DNA of 64,000 nucleotides from the NCBI GenBank assembly GCA_963070105.1, contig OY718808.1, positions 4,441,738 to 4,505,737 of the forward strand. The letters run 5' to 3'. This stretch comes from Litomosoides sigmodontis (taxonomy: Eukaryota > Nematoda > Chromadorea > Rhabditida > Onchocercidae). Made by a program: the position numbers and the translations under genes. Positions 38,030 through 51,600 of the stretch are shown here, one piece after another (the first letter of the stretch is position 1; every line of letters begins with the position of its first letter). A model generated the notes under the pieces. It saw only the letters and a list, made by a program, of their open reading frames with translations. It was not told the origin of the DNA and made no database searches.

Positions 38030-39516
38030 ATGATTCAAACTTTTGTTGGAATGGAAGTGGATGAAAATGATGTATTAGAGAATGAAACACCGAAAAAGGA
38101 TAATGCGAGTACTTCATGGATGGCATCAATACCAAAGAATAATGTGGGTGATGTGCGTGATATATCTAATCAAGCGTTTTGGACCTTATCCAGCAGTAAA
38201 ACAGGTCTGCCTTAAGCTTCTTTCTGAATTTAGCCTCCCACATGGAATGGTTCAACCCACCATCCTACAATCGAATTCGGATGCTAACCAAATGAGTAGG
38301 AATAATCTTTTTGTCAAACTCATTCGTTATTTTTCAGATGGATTTGGCATCCAACAGCTGTTAGATGACGATTTGGAACAGTATTGGCAATCAGATGGTC
38401 CACAGCCGCATACGGTCACAATAGAGTTCAGCAAGAAAACAGATATTTCATACCTATTGTTATATCTGGATTACAAAACTGATGAATCTTACACACCTAG
38501 CAAGTAAATTTTTTGGTTTTTGCAAACCTATCCTTATTAAAATCAGGAACACCCTCTTCAGAAGAAACGAAAGATGAATATTTTATGATTATTGGGATTT
38601 TATCCTAAAAAATTGTCCATAAGCTTTTCATTCTGCCCTCATTTAACATATTTTAATTGTAAAATTAATAATCTAAAATCAATAGACGTGTACCCTTACT
38701 TGAATCCCCATGGAATGTTTCATCAGAAACTATCGTGGTTTTAGGTTCAAGTATTTGTGCTTCAAGTCTTACTAATATTTTGTTTTTGTCAGGGTAGTTG
38801 TACGCCTTGGTTCATCAGTTTTGGATGTAGACGAAGGTTTAACAGTTGTATTTTCTGAACCAGTTGGTTGGCAGGTTGGTTTTTTTATTTTTTCGTCCAA
38901 GCAAGTATCATTTATCATCTGGTTCTATGATTTAGGCGCTAACCTTTTAGAAACACCACCTTCATGAGAATCTTTGCATATGTTTGAAAAATTGAGTTGC
39001 ACAGGATAGCAGAAAAAAGTTTAAATCTTTATTTTTTTAGGTTATAGATCTACGTGACGCTGATGGAGGCCCATCCCGAGCCTTTGTATTGCAATTACAG
39101 GTTGTACAGAATCACCAAAATGGTCGAGATACTCACATAAGGTACGATATCCCTTTTAATATTATTTTGCTTTGGGATTAATTGCCAAGGCTTTTCTGAT
39201 GAAGAATGAGCAAAATATAGCGTTTAATATGTTTTCGAGATATGGGATTTATTTGGAACTGCTCAAGTCTTTTGTCTTTTCAAGTTGAAAAGTTTTGAAC
39301 TCTTGTTTTTCTGTGACAGAAAGCTGAAAAAATTGAAAACAATGAAAATAATGCAGTTAAATTGTTTATGTTTACAGGCAAATGCGAATAATTGGACCGA
39401 ACCGAGCACGACTGGACACTGGCATAAAGACGTTGATTAACGCTGGAACAAGTATAAGCAATGTTCCATTAAAATTTACTTCTCAAAAAATTGCTCAGTT
39501 TGCTAATGTCCGCTAA
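38030..39516 (+). CDS. apc-10: APC10/DOC1 subunit of the anaphase-promoting complex
   Basis: APC10 forms part of the D-box receptor of the APC/C ubiquitin ligase with the CDC20/CDH1 coactivator. Five exons give up to 220 residues: 38030-38204, 38338-38503, 38793-38874, 39041-39141 and 39378-39516. The DOC domain covers about residues 45-200, with AFWTLSSSKTGDGFGIQQL, the signature DDDLEQYWQSDGPQPHTV, YLDYKTDESYTPSK, VVQNHQNGRDTHIRQMRI and IGPNRAR. The protein ends NVR; human APC10 ends in the dipeptide Ile-Arg that docks on CDC27, so VR is a conservative form of this tail. The first ATG (38030) adds an acidic N-terminal extension; internal ATGs at 38048 and near 38129 are alternatives. Human APC10 has 185 residues. 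Confidence 0.95.
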
Positions 39517-40651
39517 CGATTTTATCAAAATTTTAGCATTGTAAAGACTTCAACGTAGTATTTATACTTATCATTTTGCAATGAAAAGTGATGGGCTGTA
39601 AATGAAGAAAAAAATCATTCTTAAATAACTAAAACTTTAATATCAACAAGATCGGATTATTTTTTAAAAATTAGTTTAATGCACATAAGCTTGGTCTTCC
39701 GTTTTATGATATGGGAATTTCGGCATTCATTCTGAATTCTATTATTTTCACTCCATTAATTCTATTATTTTTCTATTATCTTTACTGTGTGTGTGTTTTG
39801 AATCATAAATGTCGCATTTGATTTATATACATATTTTTTTATCACTAGAACATAGTGTTACTGCATAATAATTTCAAAAATGAAAATGATCACGTTCGAT
39901 ATATTGCATATAGCGCAGCTTGTTTGGATTGGTTTCGAAAGCCTTCTGTCGATTTAAATTTAAGTTCTTAGAAGTTACGGCGGAAATTTTTTTTTTGGCT
40001 TCTTTTAAATAAGTGAAAAATGAGCTAAATTATGGCCCTATAAGAATTTTCTTGAAGTCTTGGTCATTTTCTTTGACTTGGAAAGAAAGTACAGAAAAAG
40101 ACGCAAGCGAGCAAATAGGGTGAGAAATATCAGTAGGTCAAAGCAGAAATCGCCATCACCATTTGCGAACGATTTTTGTTCCTTCACTCTTCACACGAAC
40201 ACTGTCATAGTGTTTTTTAATAAAATGATCAGGATTATTCACGTTACGTCTGATCCTACAACGAACAATTACCTACTTCCACTGAAATACTACAAAGAAT
40301 AATTAAGCATCAGAACTTTGCATTAAATCATTTCAGGATTGATCTCATATTGATGTGTCATCAAAATTGTAATTTTCAACAGTAATTAATGAATATATTT
40401 TTTTGCATGTTTTTGCTACATTAAACGTTATCAGTGAGTAGTTAGACAGATATGGAGGAAAGATAAGAGTGTCTCGTTCAAACATGATAGTCCAGCGAAA
40501 TGGTATGATACTAATCATTGTGCTTGACTCATTCCACTATTCAACCGGTTTCCACACCAGTATTTCTTGTGGAACTTTCCCTGTACTTCATTTATTCTGA
40601 TCCGGAAGGGAGGACGGATCAGTGTCTCGAGTGCTCATTTGCAATAAGCAC

Positions 40652-40654
<3 letters not shown>

Positions 40655-40690
<36 letters not shown>
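40655..40690. repeat. (TC)18 microsatellite
   Basis: Eighteen uninterrupted TC dinucleotides in the spacer between APC10 and nidogen. Confidence 0.95.
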
Positions 40691-40693
<3 letters not shown>

Positions 40694-40974
40694 CTTCAAT
40701 TGGATGATAATTGGTTTTGAGTAGAAGTAAGCTAAGTTTCATCGAATTGCTTTAGTTCCAACTGTTCAGGCAAATGTAGTAATAGCAGCAGCGATTGTTA
40801 TAGCAGTAGTAATGTAAGAGTAATCGAAACGGAAGGATAGGTATGAAGACAGTGTAAGAGTGAATGCATGAAGGGATATATTCATCAATATGAAGAGAGG
40901 CAATTGACCTCTGAACCATAGCCAAAGAGTAGACATTGTGGTGATTGTGTAAAATTCAACGGACAACAGCAATT

Positions 40975-40975
<1 letters not shown>

Positions 40976-41009
<34 letters not shown>
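40976..41009. repeat. (CA)17 microsatellite
   Basis: Seventeen uninterrupted CA dinucleotides about 290 bases from the TC repeat. Such runs are usually polymorphic in length. Confidence 0.95.
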
Positions 41010-41010
<1 letters not shown>

Positions 41011-42422
41011 TCCATACCTCACAAATCGTTTTCCATTTTACTCATCTTCCTCAACTACGCTGGTACGAAATGCAAATGGGAATGGGATGACTGGGATGAT
41101 TGTTCGGAGTGTTATCATCACTTTGTAAACGATACCATATCATCTAACTCATTATCACCATAATGATTACTCATCGTTCTTACTATAAGCACTGACCACT
41201 GGCCACTGTCTACATCAACAACTATCACTATCAACAAACAGCAAAACAAGTGCTAAATTCTCTCTCTCACCCATAAGCAAGCATCCATCTATCCTATTAG
41301 ACTGAACTACCCACTGGCACATCACTGTGCCTTATTTACTGCTAGCTAGTAGCTTTTGTCATTTGTATTTGCTGATATCATAGCGGTTTGGTGACACTCA
41401 GTTACGTGTTTTTTCAATCTCTCTGCTCACACTCTCCCATCACTTACAACAATGAAATATCCTTTTGCGCATAAATTTATTCATTTGTCCACTCTCACAC
41501 CTTTCTTTACGTGACATTTCAAACTTACCGTCTAGCGCAATGCCGAAACACAGTGCGTGATCGCCAGGTGCAGACGAGCGTGCAGTGCGTTTGCGACACG
41601 TAGCTGTACGTTCAAGCAATTTGCATCTAATGGTTATAAAGTGAATTTGTACATCAAAAAGAAGCAAATACTAGTTTTTTTTCTCTCTCTGCTCCATACG
41701 TCATTGATGGCTTCCTTTGTGCTGTTAAAGGTCATCGATGAGGTCACCTTCCGTTGTATGCAAATTTGTGGAAAAATTGACATTAAATTAAAAGGATACT
41801 GGAATGTAGCATTATCATTGGGAAGAAGTGATGTGATGGAGTGGCGCAAATGATAATAAAACAATGCTGCTTTTAGTATCAGTGATCGTTGCACTCCCAG
41901 TTTTTATCAGTGTAGGAAGCTTCTTCGTCATTCATTAAGCTAACAATAATTTCATAGCTGTACATCGATGATGAAGTTTCAATGTAAAAAAGGGAGAGAG
42001 AAAAGTGAGCTTTTTTCTTTTGCTTCACTTCATTGTCATTATCATTGTCGTTATCATTTTTAACCTATATCTTGTCAATTATTGCGAAAGAAATGTTCGG
42101 AAAAGTTAGATTTAAAATATTTGAAATCGACGGGTCGATTAATTTCATCCCTTCTTTTCCATCTCTATTTCAATAAATATGCAACATACGTTATGCTAAG
42201 AGAAGCGTATCCCTTCCGCTTGCTAAATGAAATTGTTATCAATTTTCATCCAATCTGACCGTATGAGAAATCGAAGAAAAAGATGACTCACCAAGATCAA
42301 TGTCATTTGCGCATAAATTTTATATGTAAGAAAGATTTTCAGGTTATTCCAATGTATTTTGCTTTGTTAGAAAAATGCAATAATTCTTCTTCCTGTCGTC
42401 CGTCAATGGCAATTTTTTTTTC

Positions 42423-42462
42423 GCGTGTGCGTGGGTGTGTGTGTGGGTAGGTGTGTGATGTG
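42423..42462. repeat. GT-rich degenerate microsatellite
   Basis: A GTGTGCGTGGGTGTGTG-type tract in the same spacer, interrupted by single-base changes. Confidence 0.7.
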
Positions 42463-45400
42463 TAATATTCCAGTAATGTTGAAATTGTGAGGATATTTCG
42501 ATGAGTGAGAGAAAAGAGACAGGCGAAGAGAATGACCAGTGGGAAAAGTATCTATTTCATGTATCACTCATGATTGATGACACTTCCGATCCTTTTTCTT
42601 TGGACAAAAAAATATCTTAAATATGTGAAAGGATGACGCCGGAAAATGTGAAACTATTTGTCGGAAACTTATTGAGGGAGAGGAATTATTGCTATTAAAA
42701 GGTCATTGAAGCGAAAAGCTGCAATTCCTTTCTGAATTAAATTTGTCTGAATTGTAACAAATAAGTGAAAAATATTTGATTGAACAATTTGTTTTAATTT
42801 AAAGTAACATTTTGCTTTTTTTTTTTTAAAAAAAAATGAAACCATTCATCTGTTCTTCAGATATCAGATAGTATTAAGCTGTATGAATTATTAACGAAAT
42901 AGTAATTTGTGTCAATTTATATATTTTTTGCTTTTTGAAAATTTATCAATTAAACATTGCCTACTGTTTTGCTTCCTGGCAAACGTTAATGAGAGGAGAG
43001 ATTTTCATGTGGACAATTTGTTTGTTGTTATTATCTGTGTAAAAAAAAATTAAATGATTGCAAAATTTCTGGAAACAATTTTCTGCTAACATATTTTTTT
43101 TTCTTGTTGCGCCGTTGCATTGATTATTTCAGAAGTGAGCAATTATTGATCGTATCATTAAGCTTGTAGTGTTTTGAGGTTGAACTCGAAGTTGAAATTC
43201 GAAATGCTATTATATCTCTTCCATCTTCCTCTCTGTTCACTCACTCAACCGCGCGATCTTTCATTTTCTACCTTACAGCATGTAATTCCTAAGGTCGGAA
43301 TTTAATTTTTGCAATTGCATCTCTGTTTTTAAGCAAGAAAAAATGATGATTTCATCTATCATCGTTTATTTGCATCATTGATTTTGAAGCACAAAAGGCA
43401 AAAAAAAACTCTCATTTCAAGCATTTAATTTTGTTTGTTTTTTAAAGTAAAAATTTCTACATTCAATATGAAATTGCATTTGTGGACGGTCGGAGAAGAA
43501 ACAATTTCACAATGGAAATGTGTCAGCGACGAAAAAAAAACTTTTCATTTTTTTTTCATCGAAGGATGAAAGAAGGAGAGGATGCATGCAGTACAGTACG
43601 AGCGGAACAATTCAATTAATAATATTTGCATTGTTCGGCTATTATCAGTGAACATTGATTTTTTGATATATGATTATATCAGTTGAGGAGGAAGCATTCT
43701 ATCGGAAGCATTTTCATTTAAGCACATATCATCATTAGCATTCCGTACTACTTCATTCATTCATTTAGTTTTCCATTCCTCCTGAAATACGGAAATTTCA
43801 TATTGCTCCTGAAATACTAGAATGGAAAAATAGTTATTGAAATACGGAAGGATATATGTTTACTGTGGAAGTGGTATGTAATAAACGGGCAAACTTTTCC
43901 GGGTCATATTTCCAGGAGATGAGTGTTGGATGTTGTCAATTAGCATTTGTCTGTTGTATTTCATCTTTCACTCTAATGATCAAAAATCATTCACATCCCT
44001 TTCTTTGTTCAATTATTTCATCCTTTCACGCATTTAAATTTAGTTAGCATTTTGAAAATAAATATTGATCGGCTTGGAAGAAACACTTTAATATCTGATC
44101 GGTTAATCTTCACCAATCAATTGTTACTATTATTTAAAAAAGAGTCATTACGCCTTACATACACACATGCATATATTTATTTATTTAAATTTAAAATTAC
44201 GTTCCAAAAATTTTGATTTGGGCGGGAAAAATTTTTTGATTGTCTGCAGTTTTCTCTGAGAAAATCTTATCAATGCGTAGATATTGATAATATCGGAAAA
44301 AATGGAGAAAATTATATTAACGTCGCCCACTTTTTGAACATTTTTTCATTACACTTTTGAAACTTTCAACTTTGCCGAGTAATTTTTTTTTGTTTACTTT
44401 TTAATGTTTGCGAAATGGTCGGAGTGAGCTACTTCAATAACTGTTGTTTGCTCATAACTTTTCGTTTCATTGCAATCATCGAATGCACAATGCGTTCCTT
44501 GCTTCAAATTTAATTCATTCAATAACGCTGTGGTCTCTCAATTACCTTCCATAATTTCATTGTTTTCATATCGAACACACTTTAAAACTAAAAAAAAAGC
44601 TGTGCATGAAATTAGTAAGGTAATTTTAGCATTCTCTCTTTCGGATTTCAAATTAATCCTAATGCTTTATGTAGCAATTGTTCTAATTAATAAATTTCTC
44701 ACTTAAAATTTACCGTGTCGTAGATGTAAGATTTCTTCACGTAAATATCTGAGTGCTTCACACTCACACAGTATGGCTATCTGTGTTGTTATTCAACTTT
44801 TTTTTGCTAAAACAAAAACTGCTGTGAAAGCAACGATTTTTAAAGTAGCAAGTAACAAACCGATATCCCTCCTAAAATAGCTTCAGTGAAATATGGCAAA
44901 ATGTTAGAGCTAAAATACTTCCCATTATTGTTCCACTCTAAAGGTTACCTTTGAATTTGCAATTATAAATTCATTCCTGCAAACTCTTCCTACTAACTCT
45001 AGCTATTAAGGTCCAATAGCGCGGGGAGTGTGAAGAGTTATATTTTAATTGTTTAATTAAATTATGACACATCTTCCTTTCTCGGAGTCATCTAGTAGTA
45101 ATAGTAAATATTGTGCGGAAGTAATTTTTCCTTTTCTATATGTTTACACATGCAAACAACGGTTCCTTTGCGCTTCATAAAATTATTTCAAAAATAAGAA
45201 CAAGAGTTATCTCTTTTGTGTTCCTCCTCTCTCAGAGTAACTTTAGGCATTTAGTTCTACCATTTCCATGTCATTCAATTAGTTCTAATTTTTTTTTGAT
45301 AAATTACATTTATTATTATTTAATTTATCAATAAATATGATAATATTTTGCATATATTTTTTAATGTGGAAAAATTTGCTAGGCAAATATTATGATGTTT

Positions 45401-45675
45401 TTGTTTTATTATGAAACTATCAAATTAATTACTTTCTATATTTTTTTGAGGATTTATTAATTAAATTTTTGTAAATTTAAAAGGAATATTTTTGATATAT
45501 AGGTTTTTTAATTATATTATGCCATTGATTTTTAATCGTTTTAACTTTTTCAGTATGTTGAAATGAATGATGTGAAATTTATGCGGAAATTAATACAATT
45601 TTAAAAACTGAATATGTTTTACAGGAATTTTAATTATGTATTAGGTGAAATTCTTGTGAGCTATTTAAGAAAGCG

Positions 45676-48600
45676 ATGCTGTTTTTGCTCCTGTTATACT
45701 GTACAGTCATACTAACAACAAATTCGCTAGCAGCAGAACTCTTCGGATACGGTATTGAGCATGGCGATCAAGTAAGCAAAACGTAAACCGTGTGCTTCTA
45801 TTTTGTCGTATTGAGTTGAACATATCATTATTGTGATAGTTAAACAACGAAGATATATTAATAAATGTGAAGTATTTTCGGCTACCGTAGCCCTAAACTA
45901 AGCGTTTGTTACTGTTACAGTAATATTTTTTACAGTAATAACATACGGTCATTAGTAAGTTAGGAAGAAAGTGTCAGCGAATGTTATCGTTGTTATACCT
46001 TTACTTATTATCAATCATACAGTAATGTTGTGTCGTGTCTTTTTTTTTAAATATATCACGTAATATTTTCAGGTACTAGCATTTTCAAATGACTCATATG
46101 CTGTAATATTGGATGTACCAATAATATATTTTGAAGAAAGTCAGAACGAATTATTTATCTCTTCAAAAGGTATTGTAACATTTGGTAAAGCTGCTGATTT
46201 CACGGAAATAATCGATTTGGATCGCGAAAAACTTAATGCAATTGCAATATTTTACGCTCCGATCAGTGGTGGAAAAGTTTTTTATCGGTAAATTTTTTTT
46301 TCTTTTGATTAAAACATTGAATTAGAAAAATTGAAAAAAAAAACAAAAAAAAGATTGTAGTTAGAAAGATGGGATGGTTTTATTAGAAGTACACTTGGCT
46401 TGCTTTTTTTGGCTTATTTTTTAGTAGTACTAATTTTCCATTTGTCTTTTTATATCAGAGCAACTTCAAGTGATGCGAATTTATTGCATGAGTTGACGGA
46501 TAAAATACGAAGAAATTTTCCAAGTCAAGAAACATCTGATTTCACATCTCTTCATGCCATTGTAATAACATGGATTGATATAGTGCGAGAAAAGGGTGAG
46601 CAAGACGCAAATCAATTTCAGGTAATTTTTACTCTTTTATAGATTTTATGAAATAAAAATATAAATAAAAATTTTTTATAAAATATTTAGACGAAATTTC
46701 TCTCCGAATATTGAAGTTAATAATTTTAGAGGCATAAACAACAGTGTTATTGTTATTAATTTTTTTCACTGTAACTGAAAGATGAAATGGCTATTTGCCA
46801 AAATTATAACAGGAAGCATTTCAACTTACAGTATTAATAGTTACGTGACAACAACGACGTAATGACGTTTATTTCGTTTCATCCTGTTGTTCGGTCTAAT
46901 TTTTTTTCTGCTTATCTCAGATGGTTTTGGTAACAGATGGAATGAACTCCTATGTCTTTCTCATTTACAATCAAATAAGTTGGACTGGAAGTAACGATCG
47001 ATTTGCGCAGGCTGGCTTGTACTTCTCCGATGGCCGACGTGAAACAATGGTTAATAGCGGTACACCTAATATTACGGAACTTGTAAAGTATGAATCAGTT
47101 TATTTTTAAGCCTCGAAATTAATAATACAAAAGTTATTACTGTGATGGCGGAAGAGTTGTTTAATTTCAAGTTGTCAATAATACTAAAATTTCAACTCTC
47201 AAAATAAACTATTCTGACTTTTTTTTCTTTTGAATTCAATTCAATTGAAATCCTTAATTAAGCATGCTGATTTAATAACTGTGAATCCTTAAATGATAAC
47301 TTTTAATAATAACTGTAAGTGATAGCATATCATTACAAATACTTCAAACATCCTTACTAATTTTGCCTATTTTGGAAATTGCAATGAAAAGACTTTTGCG
47401 CCAAATTATTTTAGTTTGTCAAACAATCAGAACGAAGGCACTTACATTTTTCGAATATCTGGTGCTGCACCGGAAGATCCACGGGGAACACTGGTTGAGG
47501 ATGATTACAGTTACAATGATTACGAGTCGGAGTACGACCCCGACAGTGAACACAAACGACAGCATAGTTAGTAGAGTTCGAGTCTTTCTCCCCCAATTAT
47601 TTTCACTGATTGTTTTTTTAACAACTTATAATTAAATTAAATTTTTACATCCATCTACTGTCTGTCCTCTTTGTAAGTTAAAAAACTTCTAATGTGAATT
47701 GTTAACACAGTAAAAATTTAGCGCTCAAGGAAGATTTGTGACATCAAATTGAGAAGTAACTCGAGAAATGCTATTAAATGCAAGCGACTGAATTTAATTT
47801 CCAATTAAAGAATGATTTACCGTTTTTAAGTTTCTAAGGCAAGTCGCAGATGCAAATCAATGAGTAATCAATTCTTCTGAATTTAATTTCTAGAGTTATT
47901 ACCAGGATATTGTCCGACAGATCCGTATCGTGACCGATGTCCAAATGAATGTCAGGTACTGATCGACGATCATGGATGCTCGCTTTGTGTTTGTGCACGT
48001 CTGTTTTTCCCCTTTTCTCTCTCTGTTTCTTTCTCTGTCACTCTCTCTCGTTCAAGATAGCATTTAGAAAACGAATTGTGCGATAAAAGATGATAGCATG
48101 AAAGACTGGCATTTTGTCCTCCTTTCATTATTAGTTAATTTTCTCGAAAATCTGAAAAATGAGGAGAAAAAGAAGAAAATGAACTAAATATCCGCCTGAC
48201 GATAATAAAACTTTAGTTCAACGTATTTGCTGACCTCTGACTTAGCTTAAAGAGCTTTGTGATTAGCGTTAATGACGGAAGCAAAGTCTCGGAAAGAAAT
48301 TCGGTGTAACTTCCACGTATTTCATTTGTGCTTTATTCCCTCTTTCATCAATTTATTGTAAATTTCACCCTTTGTTAGCTTCGAAAACTTTTTGCCAATT
48401 TCTGCTTGCATTATTGTCTACTTTTTAAGTAATTTGTTTATTGCATTTTTGTCAGAGAATTTACCTTCCACTTCTCTTCCCAACAATTTCTACCGCTCTT
48501 CTTTATTATTACCTTCGTTTCCCTAACCTTTTATTGTTTCAGAGAATAAAATTCAAAAATTAGCAATGAAATGTTTCTGAAATATTACTGGAATTTAACA

Positions 48601-51600
48601 AAGAATATTGCGATTTAAGAATTTAATAAAAGGATTGAAATATGAAAATATAATGACAGGCGAAAAACGAATAAATGCAAACCGAAAGTAAGGACATTCC
48701 GTATTCTAAAAATTTGCTTTATTATTCAAATTTTAGAGCCACCAGAGCCTAGCGAAGTGGAAAAGAAAGATAGTGAAGGAGGTATAGCAGGTTCACGGCA
48801 GCATGGAGAAATTAGCGTAGCACTTGGTGAATCTACACGTAAGTCTTCTATTCATCTCAATGTATTAAAATAATTGGTTAATTGAAATTGAAATCAAATT
48901 CAATTAATTTGTTTATTCAGCGAGTGAAATATTACAAGAAGAGGATATCAACAAAAATCGACCGGAACCAAATGATAGAGATGAAGAAGGTAAAAAAATC
49001 TTTACCGATGCATTTTTGCTATGAAATATTGAAAATTTTATGCGAAATTTATTTACGAAATTTTTTTGCGAATAGAACGTTTTTTCATGGAGTGCTTTTC
49101 AGAATCGAAATTAACTTCTTCGACAAATTCGGAAAATTTAGAATCAATTCAGGATGTCGAAGGCATTGAATTAAGTTGTGCTGTTGCGAGCAGAAAAGTT
49201 GTTTGTCTTACATTACATTGTTTTGAATTATTTGAAAATTTTTACCAAAATATTGAAATTTGGCAACTTAGTATGAAGTGTATCGTTGATAATACGCATT
49301 GCTAGTGACTTGAGAGAATGTCCGTCATATCGGTGATTCTGAAGATAAGGAGTGATATCACTGAAATATTGTCAATTAATTTTAGTGCTAACAACTGTAT
49401 AGTAATAAACAAATAGAGTGAAAATAGTTTTAACAAGAAAAAAAAATTTTTTTTTAGAATAAACCGTGCAGTTTGCACGCTGAATGCATTGATTACAATC
49501 CCGGTTACTGTTGCCAGTGCCTGTCCGGCTATTACGGTAACGGTGAAGAATGCTTGAAAGACGGTAGCGTTTTACCGTATTTTCTGTCAATAATTTCTAA
49601 ATCATTTTTCAGATGAAAATGATTATAAATCAGCAATAGTGCTGGATAGTATGTAATAAAATTTGTGTTAATAATTTAAAGTAAATAATTAACAATTTAA
49701 AACGTATGGTAAAATTTTGAGTTAATAATTTGAAAGTCATCATCTTATTACTGTTTTAAAATGATCAGCTATCTATCTCAGTGTTTGGCCTTGTTTTTGT
49801 CGCAAAATCTCTAATTGCATTTGTTGACTAAGTAAGTAAAGTTTAGCTCAGCGATGTAATATTGGCAATGAAAATGAATTAGACAGTTTCAGGCGAACCA
49901 CAGCGAATTAATGGCGGCTTCGAGGGTGTGATAAACGGAAAAGAAATGGATCGAACTGAATTACACACTTACGTCATGGTTGAAGAAGGTCGAAGTTATA
50001 CGGCACTCTCGCAAATACCACCTGAAATTGGACGATCATTGCTGTTGCTAAATGCGATTGGTAGTGCTATGGGATGGTTGTTTGCTAAGGTTTATTTAAC
50101 AGTTGCTGGAAAATTCACAAGTAAATGATAGAAAAACAAAGTGATTAAATGAAATTCAAATAAAAATTAAAACCTAAAAGATAGCAGTTTTTTAAAAACT
50201 TTTATTTCAAAATTGTTTAAATATTTTACATAAAAGTTTATAAGGTAACGGCATCTTTTAAAACAAATAAGATATTTGCAATAGAACTTTTCAAAAAAAT
50301 GACTTTAATTCAATTTTTAGTAACTTTTTCAATATTCTCCACCAATAATAACTTCGTATTAAAAAAAAATCCATAGATGAAGCAAAGATGAGAAAAATGG
50401 GGAAAGTGGCAAATAGGATGGTTAACTTCAAATATTCTACTAATTTATGAAATTTTTGAATTAGTCTGACATTCTTTATATGTATAAGTTAAGTATTAGT
50501 AACATTTACAAATTTTTAGGTAACATCGCCAACATCCTACAATGGATTTATGATAACAGGTCCTATTTTTGTTTTAATTTCAATTTGTAAATTTTCTGCA
50601 TTTGAGTTAGCAGTAAAACGTACGAGATTTTTTTTCTGAGTATTAAAAAAAACTCATGATAATGAAATTTTTGCAGGAGGACTTTTTAATCGTACAGTGA
50701 ATGTTCATATTGGTGATCGATATGCGGTAACAATCAAGCAACAATTTTCTGGCCGTGATATTTATCATTACTTGAAAGCACACGTAAGTGCCAGTGATAT
50801 AGAAATTCGAAAATTGTTTATGATATAAATCATATATTATTAACATTTTATATTTCATGTTTGTTTTTGAAATTATTTAGCGAAGACTTCAGATGTTCAT
50901 ATCAGGGACGTTGCCAACATTGGCGGAAGGTGCAGAGATAGTCTATTCAGATCATAACGAAGAATTTAGACGTGAAGGACCTGGTAATAAGATTGTTTTC
51001 TCGTTTTATAATTAATTTTTCCCTAGCAACCTGTTGATAAAATCTACAATTAAATAAATTGGTAGGATTTTTACGGTCGTATTCGTCACAAATGATAACA
51101 GTCAAGGAAGGTAGTGTGGAGACACATATGAAACTTTCAACGGACCAACAAATACACTACAAAGAATGTCCATTTAGAGAGGTAATTTAAGATTTTTTAA
51201 TTTTAATTCTAATAGGTTAACTGTAGCCTTTGTCCTTCTAACCGTTCCTATCGTTGATCGTCGTCACGACGTTTTTTGTAAACATTTCACCCATAATGTG
51301 ATTTTAAACATTGAAAAATGGTAAGAAAAAATTACGATTTTTTTTACAATGAAATTAATATTTGACAAATATCAAAATTTGTCAGATTGCGCTGATGTGA
51401 TTTACACTGAGACTGTTTTATTTCATTTTCAGTTCACTGAAGATCCTGTCGTGATAATTCACGTCAATCGAATTCATGTTGTTTATGACGCAGAAGAGCG
51501 TATTGTGCGCTACGCATCCGCAAATATCGCAACAAGTCGTGATAGTAATATCATGACAGTATCATCTGATACTGATAATCAGTTATCTCAGACTAATCAG

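Larger units (their letters stand above)
39517..45675. other. Long gene-poor spacer upstream of nidogen
   Basis: About 6.2 kb of AT-rich DNA with a TC repeat, a CA repeat, a GT-rich tract and many short AT-coded open frames that do not form a gene. A GC-richer block lies near 41540-41620. The end nearest nidogen should hold its promoter; a TTTTACAG acceptor ends near 45626, about 50 bases before the nidogen ATG. Confidence 0.5.

Noticed and set aside
41440..41894. Overlapping open frames on both strands in the nidogen spacer
   Set aside because: None has a recognisable domain or clean splice partners; frames on both strands suggest composition, not coding.
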